Program-made: the position numbers and the translations under genes | Origin: CAYUIS01 sp964444825 | GTDB taxonomy: Bacteria; Chloroflexota; Anaerolineae; B4-G1 | Reading direction: 5' to 3' | Length of the DNA: 25,505 nt | Assembly (NCBI GenBank): GCA_964444825.1 | Contig: CAYUIS010000068.1 | Location: 1 to 25,505, forward strand | The notes under the pieces: model-generated | Seen by the model: the letters and a program-made list of their open reading frames with translations, nothing else | What the model was told of the DNA's origin: nothing | The model's database searches: none | Shown: positions 15,156 to 22,767 of the stretch, one piece after another | Position numbering within the stretch: position 1 is the stretch's first letter | Layout: each line of letters begins with the position of its first letter

Positions 15156-16079
15156 TTATCTCAGGGCCTCAGCCCCACCGGCAATGTCGAGTAGCTCCAT
15201 CGTGATGCCCTTTTGACGGGCTTTATTGTAATCCAAAGTCAAATCATCGACCAAGTTGGCCGCGTTCTCGGTCGCGTTGCGCATAGCCACCATCCGTGCC
15301 GCATACTCGCTGGCGTGCGCCTCCAGAATCGCCTGGTAAACCTGGAGTTCGGTGAACCGTTCCAGAATCGATTCCAGGATGGTAGAGATGTCGGGTTCGT
15401 AGATGTATTCCGCCACCTGTGCCAGATCAACGTCGACGATGTACTCCATCATCGCCTGCACATCCTCCGCCTCATCCAATCCAGGAGCGCAGAAGGGAGC
15501 GTCAGGTGAACACAGGGGAAGCAGTCGTTGAATCACAGGCTTTTGCACCAGCAGATTGACAAAGTCAGTACGGGCCAGGTACACCTCGTCAGCCCGGCCT
15601 TCCAGAAACTCTTCGATGGCAGTGCGGGCGATGGGGGAGATATCGACCATGCGGGGTACTGCGGGCAACCCGTGGAACTCGGCCACAATCTCTGCCCCCA
15701 TACGCCACAGGATGTCCCGGCCCTTACGTCCGACGGTGATGTATCGGACAGGCAAACCGCGCCTCTTGGCAAAATCGAGCGCAGTCCGCACAATGTTTTG
15801 GTTATAAGCGCCGCACAGTCCCCGCTCACCGGATATGAGTACGAGGAGGACATTCTCAACCGGTACGCGGCGGGTCAACAAGGGATGCAGGGTCTGTTCG
15901 GCGACCGCACCCAGGTGAACGATGAGTTCCCAAGCTGCATGGGCGTAAGCGCGCGTCGCCAGCGCTGCATTCTGCGCCTTGCGCACGTTTGACGCGGCGA
16001 CGGCTTGCAGGGCCCTGGTCACCTGGCCCAGATTACCGATACTCTGGATACGACGCCGGATCTCACGCGCTGTCGCCAT
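15156..16079 (-). CDS. atpG: F1F0 ATP synthase gamma subunit
   Basis: The 307-residue central-stalk subunit begins ATAREIRRRIQSIGNLGQVT and ends with NKARQKGITMELLDIAGGAEAL, the paired N- and C-terminal helices that rotate within alpha3beta3. GERGLCGAYNQN marks the conserved Rossmann-like domain. It is somewhat longer than the E. coli protein; extra residues lie around PLCSPDAPFCAPGLDEAEDV. ATG 16079 overlaps the end of atpA by 17 bases and has GGAG seven bases upstream, indicating translational coupling. Confidence 0.95.
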   Translation of the reverse strand: MATAREIRRRIQSIGNLGQVTRALQAVAASNVRKAQNAALATRAYAHAAWELIVHLGAVAEQTLHPLLTRRVPVENVLLVLISGERGLCGAYNQNIVRTALDFAKRRGLPVRYITVGRKGRDILWRMGAEIVAEFHGLPAVPRMVDISPIARTAIEEFLEGRADEVYLARTDFVNLLVQKPVIQRLLPLCSPDAPFCAPGLDEAEDVQAMMEYIVDVDLAQVAEYIYEPDISTILESILERFTELQVYQAILEAHASEYAARMVAMRNATENAANLVDDLTLDYNKARQKGITMELLDIAGGAEALR

Positions 16080-17637
16080 TTTGTTTCTCCGTGCTGGCTT
16101 CACCAGCCTTATCCGGCGAGACCCACGTCTGATTGAACTCTTTCAGCGCGGCCTGAAGTTTCGCCTCGTTCTCTTCGGTGATCTGCCCTTGCGCCACGAT
16201 ATCTGCGCCGATTTCCGGGTGCTGAGTGCGCAGGAAGGCAAGCACGTTTTTTTCGTAGCGGCGCATGCTGTCCATAGGCACAGCATCGCAGAATCCGTGT
16301 GTGCCTGCATACATAATGATTACCTGCTCCTCCACCGGCACCGGCTCATACTGGGGCTGTTTGAGGATCTCTGTCAACCGGCGACCGCGCTCCAGCCGAT
16401 GCAGTGTGGTCTCATCCAGATCAGAGCCGAACTGGGCGAAAGCGGCCAATTCGCGGAACTGGGCCATATCCAAACGCAGCCGGCCAGCCACCTGCTTCAT
16501 CCCCCTGATCTGCGCATCGCCTCCGACTCGAGAGACAGAGATACCCACGTTCATCGCCGGGCGGATTCCGGCGTTAAAGAGGTCGGTCTCCAAAAAGATC
16601 TGGCCGTCGGTGATGGAGATGACGTTCGTGGGGATGTAGGTGGCAATGTCGCCCAACTGGGTCTCGATGATAGGCAGCGCGGTGAGGCTGCCACCACCGT
16701 GATCATCGTGCATGCGGGCTGCCCGTTCCAGCAGCCGCGAGTGGAGATAAAAGATGTCGCCAGGATAGGCCTCCCGGCCCGGAGGGCGGCGGAGCAGAAG
16801 GCTGACCTGCCGGTAAGCCCAGGCGTGCTTTGTCAGGTCGTCGTAGATGATGAGCGCGTCCTCGCCTCGTTCCATAAACTCTTCGCCCATCGCACACCCG
16901 GCGTAGGGGGCGATGTACTGAAGCGCGGCCGGCTCGGACGCGGAAGCGATGACGACTATGGTGTGATCCATTGCGCCATACTGCTCCAATGTCGCCACCA
17001 CCTGGGCGACCTGGGCCCGCCTTTGCCCGATGGCCACGTAGACGCAGCTCAGGTCCTTGTCACGCTGGTTGATGATGGTGTCGATTGTGAGGGCAGTCTT
17101 GCCGGTCTGCCGGTCACCGATGATCAGCTCACGCTGCCCCCGTCCAATGGGCGTCATTGCATCGATAGCTTTGATACCGGTCTGCACCGGCGTGTCGACG
17201 TTTTGCCGCATCACCACGCCCGGCGCAATACGCTCGACGGGACGGTATTTGTCGGTGGTTATGGGGCCTTTCCCATCCACAGGTTGGCCCAGGGCGTCTA
17301 CCACGCGACCGAGGAGCGCGTCGCCCACCGGGACGGAGATGATACGGCCCGTGCCCCGCACCGTCTCACCTTCCTCGATCTCTGCATAGTCGCCGGTGAT
17401 GATGATGCCGACGCTGTGCTCGTCCAGGTTGAAGGCAATGCCAGGCACGCCACTCTCGAACGCGACCAGTTCGCTCAGCTTGACGTTCGCTAGTCCTGAC
17501 GCCCGGGCGATCCCGTCGCCGACCTCGATCACGGTTCCGACGTCTACGGTTTCGACGGACGGTTCAAAGTCCTCGATCTGTTCCCGCAGCGTGGCTGCCA
17601 ATTCGCGTGCAATATCATGGGTTGGAGTTGTCACCAT
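16063..17637 (-). CDS. atpA: F1F0 ATP synthase alpha subunit
   Basis: The 524-residue subunit has the non-catalytic nucleotide site Walker A GDRQTGKT at 174-181, IYDDLTKHAWAYRQVSLLLR and PGREAYPGD. It also has the SVSRVGGDAQ segment holding the arginine finger that completes the beta-subunit active site. Length is normal with a short polar C-terminal extension. ATG 17637 has GAGGT five bases upstream. It is the first gene of the block: atpB, atpE, atpF and atpH are not upstream, where an unrelated operon ends instead. The membrane sector and delta subunit must therefore be encoded elsewhere. Confidence 0.97.
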   Translation of the reverse strand: MVTTPTHDIARELAATLREQIEDFEPSVETVDVGTVIEVGDGIARASGLANVKLSELVAFESGVPGIAFNLDEHSVGIIITGDYAEIEEGETVRGTGRIISVPVGDALLGRVVDALGQPVDGKGPITTDKYRPVERIAPGVVMRQNVDTPVQTGIKAIDAMTPIGRGQRELIIGDRQTGKTALTIDTIINQRDKDLSCVYVAIGQRRAQVAQVVATLEQYGAMDHTIVVIASASEPAALQYIAPYAGCAMGEEFMERGEDALIIYDDLTKHAWAYRQVSLLLRRPPGREAYPGDIFYLHSRLLERAARMHDDHGGGSLTALPIIETQLGDIATYIPTNVISITDGQIFLETDLFNAGIRPAMNVGISVSRVGGDAQIRGMKQVAGRLRLDMAQFRELAAFAQFGSDLDETTLHRLERGRRLTEILKQPQYEPVPVEEQVIIMYAGTHGFCDAVPMDSMRRYEKNVLAFLRTQHPEIGADIVAQGQITEENEAKLQAALKEFNQTWVSPDKAGEASTEKQNGDSA

Positions 17638-17715
17638 AGCTTACCTCTGGATACTAGATGGCAGGAGCAGCGTAATCCGCCCATAGTCGGTCATTTGCTA
17701 GGATGGAGCGGGGAA

Positions 17716-17744
17716 ATGATACACGATATTGAAGGATTTGTCCA
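17716..17744 (-). promoter_or_regulatory. sigma70-like promoter for the atpAGDC-mreB block
   Basis: On the minus strand, TGGACA (17744-17739, 5 of 6) is followed by a 17-base spacer and TATCAT (17721-17716, 5 of 6). Transcription would begin near 17709, giving an approximately 70-base leader before atpA. Its presence supports the F1 genes being an independent transcription unit. Confidence 0.65.
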
Positions 17745-17756
17745 GCGCGACAAGGA

Positions 17757-18251
17757 CTACTCGCGCTCCAGCCGCACGTCACCGCCACAGTGAGGACACC
17801 GGTGTACCGGCGTCTTGACGCTGAACTCACCGCCGCAGTAGGGACAGCGGCGGCTTACTGTGCCCGGTTTGAGGCCCGGGAAAACGTAGAACTCTCGTTC
17901 TCCCCGAGGCTCACGGTGGCACTGCCCGCGATGCTCCAGCAAGTTCAGGGCAGCCAAAGCTGCTTCGTCGGGCACGCCTAGCTCAGCCACTACCTGAGAG
18001 AGGGTTACCTCAGCGTTCCCTCCGGCCTGTGCCAGCCCGGTGATGCGATCGCTCAGGTTCTCGGGGTCCACATTCCGCAGACGGCTCAGGGTGAACCCGC
18101 TCCAGGCTGCCAGCCCGGCGCCGACGAGCAGCAGGGCTGCCGACAGAAGCAGCCGGGACGGTTGTTGTGTCGCGGCGCACAGGAACAAGAGCCCGACGGC
18201 CAGGAATATCGCCGAGATCAGAAATCCGATGAAAACAGTGGTCCGCTTCAT
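17757..18251 (-). CDS. small membrane protein with winged-helix-like region and double zinc ribbon
   Basis: The 164-residue product has two hydrophobic helices near the N-terminus (about residues 5-26 and 32-52). A winged-helix-like segment follows (about 65-125; VTLSQVVAELGVPDEAALAALNLLEHRG). The C-terminus has two CPYCGG/CPHCGG knuckles, the four-Cys pattern of a zinc ribbon. The soluble part is probably cytoplasmic. I do not recognise a named family. The coiled-coil gene stops at 18254, and this gene's ATG at 18251 is two bases beyond, with GGGGGTGA as ribosome site. An ATG at 18263 is in frame but less well placed. Being last in the four-gene run suggests a role with the repeat-tail protein and radical SAM enzyme, perhaps metal sensing or sorting; this is inference. 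Confidence 0.7.
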   Translation of the reverse strand: MKRTTVFIGFLISAIFLAVGLLFLCAATQQPSRLLLSAALLLVGAGLAAWSGFTLSRLRNVDPENLSDRITGLAQAGGNAEVTLSQVVAELGVPDEAALAALNLLEHRGQCHREPRGEREFYVFPGLKPGTVSRRCPYCGGEFSVKTPVHRCPHCGGDVRLERE

Positions 18252-18253
18252 TC

Positions 18254-19435
18254 TCACCCCCATCGGTCGGTCGCGTGTTTTAGCGCCTGCCCCAGGCTTT
18301 CGAACATCGTGTTGATCTCAGTTTCGCTCAAATCCTGCGCCAGGACCGGCTGGATGAGGTCCAGGAACTCGACGGGATGAGCGCACAGGTGACCGTCATC
18401 GCGCACCATCTGGGCCAGCTTTTCCCATTGCCCGTGAAAGGCCAGGACGTTATCCGGGATGGTGACGTCTAGTTTGGGTAGATGGGCGCTGTGCATCCGC
18501 TGCTGCGCTATGATGCTTTCCACGCTTTCGTCAAAACGCTGCAAGCCGTCTCTGATGCCGTCCAACAAGGCCAAAAGGCCAGCGACCGAACCGAGTCCCT
18601 CCTGATAGTCGTCGGTCTGGACGTTCAACCCGGTCATGTCGCTCAGTTTGTCCTCAATGTCATCAGCGGGAACCGCGATCGGTTCCTTGAGCCCGTCAAG
18701 CACCCGACGGGCTGCGCGCCTGAGGGCCAGGCTCGCGCGATTGGCCTCGTCACTCACGTAATCCAACTCCCCCTGTAGTTGCGCCAGCTCGAGCGTCGAT
18801 TGTTGCCACTGGACTTGCAGGGTCTGCTGTTGGGCCTGAGTCTCCTTGTGGATCTCCTGCCACTCCTCGCGTACCTGTCTGAGATCCCGGTGGATAACCT
18901 TCAACTGGCCAAACACCTGGTGCCGCTGGCGGTCGAGCTTGTTGATTTTGCGAAAGTTGACCACCACACGCAGGCAGCCCGACAGCGTGCGAATCTGCTG
19001 GTTGAGCTGAGCCAGTTCCTCCTCCAGCCCGATGCGCCGGGCTTTGAGCTCTTCCTCCCGCTGGTCGAGCCGGGGGTTCTCCTGGCGCACTCTGTCCGAG
19101 ATTTCCTGCCCGTCCGCCAGGGCCTGGTCGGCCTCGGCCTGAGTCTCGGGTATGTGTTTTTCCTCCAGTTCCTGGCGGCGTTGGTCTATGAGGGTCTGTT
19201 CCCCGGCTATTCCCTCCTCGATGCGGGCGCGGAGGTCAGGGCCAATCTCCTCCAACTGGGTGGTCACCGTCTCCACCAGTTGCTCCAGGGTAGCATCGTG
19301 CTGGGCTTTCCACTCGACATAGGCCGAGTTAAAGCCAACCTGGATCTCTTCTACCTCCTGGTGCACCTGGCCGATCTGATCGACATTGCTGGTGAGGAAT
19401 TGGGACAGTTCCGCCAGAGAGACACTCTTGCCCAT
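18254..19435 (-). CDS. long coiled-coil protein in the radical SAM operon
   Basis: The 393-residue product is dominated by heptad-rich, Gln/Glu-rich helices over about residues 15-240, containing QRRQELEEKHIPETQAEADQ and EELKARRIGLEEELAQL. A less charged helical C-terminal domain (about 250-390) follows, with no enzyme motif. There is no signal peptide or membrane segment. It resembles structural or adaptor coiled-coil proteins but I do not recognise a family. ATG 19435 begins one base after the radical SAM stop (TGA 19439-19437), with AGGAG upstream inside that gene. Translation is therefore almost certainly coupled and the two products are likely made together. Confidence 0.75.
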   Translation of the reverse strand: MGKSVSLAELSQFLTSNVDQIGQVHQEVEEIQVGFNSAYVEWKAQHDATLEQLVETVTTQLEEIGPDLRARIEEGIAGEQTLIDQRRQELEEKHIPETQAEADQALADGQEISDRVRQENPRLDQREEELKARRIGLEEELAQLNQQIRTLSGCLRVVVNFRKINKLDRQRHQVFGQLKVIHRDLRQVREEWQEIHKETQAQQQTLQVQWQQSTLELAQLQGELDYVSDEANRASLALRRAARRVLDGLKEPIAVPADDIEDKLSDMTGLNVQTDDYQEGLGSVAGLLALLDGIRDGLQRFDESVESIIAQQRMHSAHLPKLDVTIPDNVLAFHGQWEKLAQMVRDDGHLCAHPVEFLDLIQPVLAQDLSETEINTMFESLGQALKHATDRWG

Positions 19436-19436
19436 A

Positions 19437-20843
19437 TCAGTTCACTCCTACTCCTCTGACCTGGCCCACGTAGCGGCGTTTGAGTCGCCATGCCAGGCGC
19501 TCCCAGACCGACCGTCCTTTCAGGTGAGGGGCGATCTCGGCAAAGCTGCCCTGCTCGTCCCAGTAGAGGGGGCAGGCCCCGCAGCAGATATCGACCAGAT
19601 GGCAGTCCTTGCAGCCAGGTGGCACAAAGTCCTTGTTTCGCCAGTAACGCGCCGCCCGACGGTTCCAGATTGTGTCAAAGTCCTCCCGGACGAGGTTGCC
19701 GACGCCCTGCTCAAAACTGGAACAGGGCAGCACCTGCCCATCGGGCGCGATAGAGAGCAAACCGTCGGCGGCGGAGCAGGACTGGGAGCCCAGGCCGTGG
19801 GCCGCAGGGTTGAACAGGCAATAGGGCACCGGCGAATACCACACAAACCGCATCCCCCGCTCCTCGGCTCGCTTTTTGAGGGCCAGGACAATGTCGCCGA
19901 TCTGTTCATAGTTTACGTCAGACGTGCCCACAGCGCCGCCCGTACGGATAACCATGTTCATCGAAAGGTACTCCTGCCCCATTTCGGCCAAAAGATCTAT
20001 TAGGGCTGGCAACACCTGCCAGTTGCGGGCGTTGATGGTGGTGTTGGTGTGGGTATGGACGTCTGCCGCCTTGAGGTTGCGCACCCCTTGCAGGGTGCGT
20101 TCAAAGGCCCCTGGGTGATCTACCACCATATCGTGGTTGGCCGCATCACCTGCCTCTATGCTGACCTGGGCCGAGTTCAGCCCAGCCTCGGCCAGCCGTG
20201 TGACGTACCCATCGTCGGCGCACCGGATGCCGTTGGTGATCAGGTTGGTCCGCAGCCCTCGGTCTCTGGCGTGGGCGATGAGGTCGGCCAGGTCAGGGCG
20301 CAGGGTCGGCTCGCCGCCGGTGAAGGAGACGGTCGGCACGCGCGCCTGGTCCACGATCTTGTCCAGCACCAGTTTCACCTCGTCGGTGCTCATCTCCGGG
20401 ACGGTCCGGCCTCGATCGGGAGAACTGGCGTAGCAGAAGAAGCACCGGTTCTGACAGCGGTAGGTGAGCGCAATCTCCGATAGGACGGGGTACATACGCT
20501 GGTGCGTGCCGAAGGGGGTGATCTTGACGGCGGGCGCGCAGCCGGCCTTGTCCTCCAGGACCAGCGCCAGACTGCGGAGCAGTTTGTCCAGGTCTTGCCT
20601 GACCTGGGTCTCGGGCACGTCATATCGCTGGGCCATCTGGGCTACCAGCGCGACCACATCGACCGGCCATTGGTTGTACAGGGCGTGGAGCAAATCGGTG
20701 GCCGTGCGGTTGAGGTAGTGGATCCGGTTTGGCCGCAGGATCAACAGGTTGTCCTCGGGCCGGACAAAGACATAGTCGCGGGTGCTTTCCACGAAGGAGG
20801 AGGCGAATTGTTGGAGTTGATCGCTTGCGGGCTGACTGGGCAT
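19437..20843 (-). CDS. radical SAM/SPASM peptide maturase with N-terminal PqqD domain
   Basis: The 468-residue enzyme has three parts. Residues ~20-95 resemble a PqqD/RRE leader-binding domain (RDYVFVRPEDNLLIL... NRTATDLLHALY). A radical SAM core carries CQNRCFFCY with C130, C134 and C137 binding the SAM [4Fe-4S] cluster, and GGEPTL at 176-181. A C-terminal SPASM domain has C356, C374 and the C411-x2-C414-x5-C420-x3-C424 pattern for auxiliary clusters. This architecture is typical of enzymes that modify ribosomally made peptides, forming thioether or carbon-carbon bonds. I chose ATG 20843, which has AGGA six bases upstream and lies 14 bases after the stop of the Cys/His-tail gene; a GTG start at 20900 would overlap that tail. 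Its likely substrate is the adjacent tail; this is inference. Confidence 0.88.
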   Translation of the reverse strand: MPSQPASDQLQQFASSFVESTRDYVFVRPEDNLLILRPNRIHYLNRTATDLLHALYNQWPVDVVALVAQMAQRYDVPETQVRQDLDKLLRSLALVLEDKAGCAPAVKITPFGTHQRMYPVLSEIALTYRCQNRCFFCYASSPDRGRTVPEMSTDEVKLVLDKIVDQARVPTVSFTGGEPTLRPDLADLIAHARDRGLRTNLITNGIRCADDGYVTRLAEAGLNSAQVSIEAGDAANHDMVVDHPGAFERTLQGVRNLKAADVHTHTNTTINARNWQVLPALIDLLAEMGQEYLSMNMVIRTGGAVGTSDVNYEQIGDIVLALKKRAEERGMRFVWYSPVPYCLFNPAAHGLGSQSCSAADGLLSIAPDGQVLPCSSFEQGVGNLVREDFDTIWNRRAARYWRNKDFVPPGCKDCHLVDICCGACPLYWDEQGSFAEIAPHLKGRSVWERLAWRLKRRYVGQVRGVGVN

Positions 20844-20857
20844 GGGTAATCCTGTTT

Positions 20858-22675
20858 TCAGAACCTGCTCACGCACGCGCTGTGGCAGGCCGAATGGCAC
20901 GCACTATGACAGTCGCAGGCGCTGTGACACGCGCTGTGACAGTTGCTGTGCACACAGGCGCTGTGGCAGGCGTCGTGGACGCAGGCTGAATGGCACGCCG
21001 AGTGACAGGCTGAGTGGCAGGCATCATACCCGGCATCCTGGCGTCCCGCCAGCCCATCCAGGATGGATGTGGCCGAGATCGCGACGTTCTCGGCTTTGTC
21101 GGCCAGATCTGAAGCCACACCCTCAAGCAGGCCAGCCATGTGGTCGGCAGCGCCGACCAGGGGCAGCTCACGTATACCGTCCGGCGCGGAGACACTCACC
21201 GGGACCGTGGCGCCAGGCGCCGAAAGACCGGCAGCCGCGGGAACGGGCACAGGGCGGTAGACCGGGTAGTGGTGCGAGAGAATCATCCACCGAAAGAGAG
21301 GGTGAGTCCAATCCCAGGACTCGGCTGTACCCACGCGGGAATACTCCTCCCACGCGTCGTCCGCCCTACGCCGGTACGTCTCCCGCGTGGCCTCGGCGTC
21401 AGCGTTCCACATCTTGGTCTGAAGGCCAGCAGATAGCAGCTTCAACATATGGTCAACCGTCGTCTGGGGCAGGGTGCCATCGTCGGCGATGCCATCTACC
21501 AGGGCCCGTTCATAGTCGGCCATCTCCAGATCGGGGTTGCTCAGCTCAAACTGCAATGGCTTGCGGTTGAGTACGGTGAGAACGCCTCGCTGTACCAGGG
21601 CTATGATCACCAGCGTGAGCACCCTGGTCGTATCTCCGATGTACATAGCCGCCTCGATGGCGTCCAGGTCGGGTACCAGCCCTGGCTCCTCAAAGGTCTC
21701 CAGTTCGATCTCTGGAACCTCCCACTCCTCGGGCGCAGCCTTGGGTGCTGCCCGGCGGAGCACAAGAAAGACGATCGACCCGGCCAGTATTATCCCTCCT
21801 GCACAGACACTGCACAGCGCGCCCACGACCGACAGGGGCGACACGGGGGCGGCTGCGGGTGACTGCTGCTCCGGCTCCGGTATCTCCTCAACTGGAGCGA
21901 CGAAAGCGGCCTCGGTGGGCTCTGCCTCTGGAATGGAAAAGTAGCGGTCCGGGATATAGATCTTGGGCCGGAAGTGATACTGGGGCGGCACGTTCGTCTT
22001 GGACACATAGACGGACAGCCAGTTGCTCCCCGATGGTTCGTCGGGGGTCGGGTAGTATACCCAGCGATCGAATGACGAGACCACTGCCTCGTCCACCAGG
22101 ATGCCCGTCTGATCCACGATCTCGTCGCTCACCTGCTCTGGTTGCGTGACGTCGTCGGGGAGCTCGATAGGAAGGATGAGGGTGACGACCTGCTCGCCGA
22201 TCTCCAGGCTCCACTCGATGGGCGCCCACTCCAGCACGCGGTAGGACTCGCCCTCCACGGAGGTCTCGTCCAGTCTGGGGCTCACTTGGTAGTGAACGTG
22301 GACAGTATAATCCACCGCAGCCTTGGTGCTAAACCCAAAGTCTACGGAGTAGAAACCGCTCCCCTGGCTGTTCAAGGTGATGGGCGATTCCTGGCCCTCG
22401 TGCTCGATGTGGTCATCAAGCATCTGGTGACCGGGGTCGAAGGGGCCCATACTCGTGATGCCGTCCCGGGGTTCGGTTTCGTGAAAGGTGAGGCGATATG
22501 TGACGTCCAGCGTGCCGTCGCTGAGCACGGTGACCTGGGCCTCGACCTGTGTGATGATCGGTGGCCCGGCCGCCCTGACGCCGCTCCCCAGCCACAGGCA
22601 CAGGCTGGCGACGGCTAACGTTACGCTAGCCCAACGCGCAATCCCGCGTTTTCTATGCACCTTGCTTACCCCCAT
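20858..22675 (-). CDS. DUF2207-like membrane protein with C-terminal Cys-His-Ser-Ala repeat tail
   Basis: The 605-residue protein has a signal peptide (hydrophobic 14-34, possible cleavage near VRA-AG). An extracellular beta-rich domain (~40-275) resembles DUF2207, followed by a transmembrane helix (~282-307) and a cytoplasmic region. Within that region ~335-465 look folded, then comes a Pro/Ala linker. The last 54 residues (552-605) are a repeat tail with nine CHSA units plus CVHDA, CVHSN and CD variants: 13 Cys and 11 His. No Cys occurs between the membrane helix and the tail. The tail, being cytoplasmic by this topology, is accessible to the radical SAM enzyme encoded 14 bases downstream. 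It could be a modified peptide, a metal-binding tail, or both. Start ATG 22675 has AGAGG upstream. Conservation of the DUF2207 match should be confirmed by profile search. Confidence 0.8.
   Translation of the reverse strand: MGVSKVHRKRGIARWASVTLAVASLCLWLGSGVRAAGPPIITQVEAQVTVLSDGTLDVTYRLTFHETEPRDGITSMGPFDPGHQMLDDHIEHEGQESPITLNSQGSGFYSVDFGFSTKAAVDYTVHVHYQVSPRLDETSVEGESYRVLEWAPIEWSLEIGEQVVTLILPIELPDDVTQPEQVSDEIVDQTGILVDEAVVSSFDRWVYYPTPDEPSGSNWLSVYVSKTNVPPQYHFRPKIYIPDRYFSIPEAEPTEAAFVAPVEEIPEPEQQSPAAAPVSPLSVVGALCSVCAGGIILAGSIVFLVLRRAAPKAAPEEWEVPEIELETFEEPGLVPDLDAIEAAMYIGDTTRVLTLVIIALVQRGVLTVLNRKPLQFELSNPDLEMADYERALVDGIADDGTLPQTTVDHMLKLLSAGLQTKMWNADAEATRETYRRRADDAWEEYSRVGTAESWDWTHPLFRWMILSHHYPVYRPVPVPAAAGLSAPGATVPVSVSAPDGIRELPLVGAADHMAGLLEGVASDLADKAENVAISATSILDGLAGRQDAGYDACHSACHSACHSACVHDACHSACVHSNCHSACHSACDCHSACHSACHSACVSRF
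20861..21022 (-). repeat. CHSA tetrapeptide repeat region (coding)
   Basis: These bases encode residues 552-605 of the DUF2207-like protein. Nine Cys-His-Ser-Ala units are arranged 3, 1, 2 and 3, separated by CVHDA, CVHSN and CD. The DNA is not a clean tandem repeat: serine codons alternate between TCA/TCG and AGC/AGT, and Cys, His and Ala codons vary too. The amino-acid pattern rather than the DNA is repeated. Confidence 0.9.
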
Positions 22676-22767
22676 CCCTCGTTTACCTCTACTGGTAGCT
22701 CACCCGCTTTGCCAGATCTCGACCCTCTCCCCCAGTCTACCCCGCTGCTGGTGACGATGGCCTTTTC

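Noticed and set aside
15979..17493. Long open frame (504 codons) on the plus strand across atpA and atpG
   Set aside because: It is antisense to clear atpA and atpG and has no family motif or ribosome site; GC-rich codon bias commonly opens such frames.
17738..17753. Hairpin TTGTC-6-GACAA after the zinc-ribbon gene
   Set aside because: Short stem, no T run, and it overlaps the -35 of the atp promoter; could be chance.
20844..20900. Upstream GTG start that would make the radical SAM gene overlap the Cys/His tail gene
   Set aside because: ATG 20843 has AGGA at six bases and follows the tail gene stop by 14; the extension is the tail DNA read in another frame.
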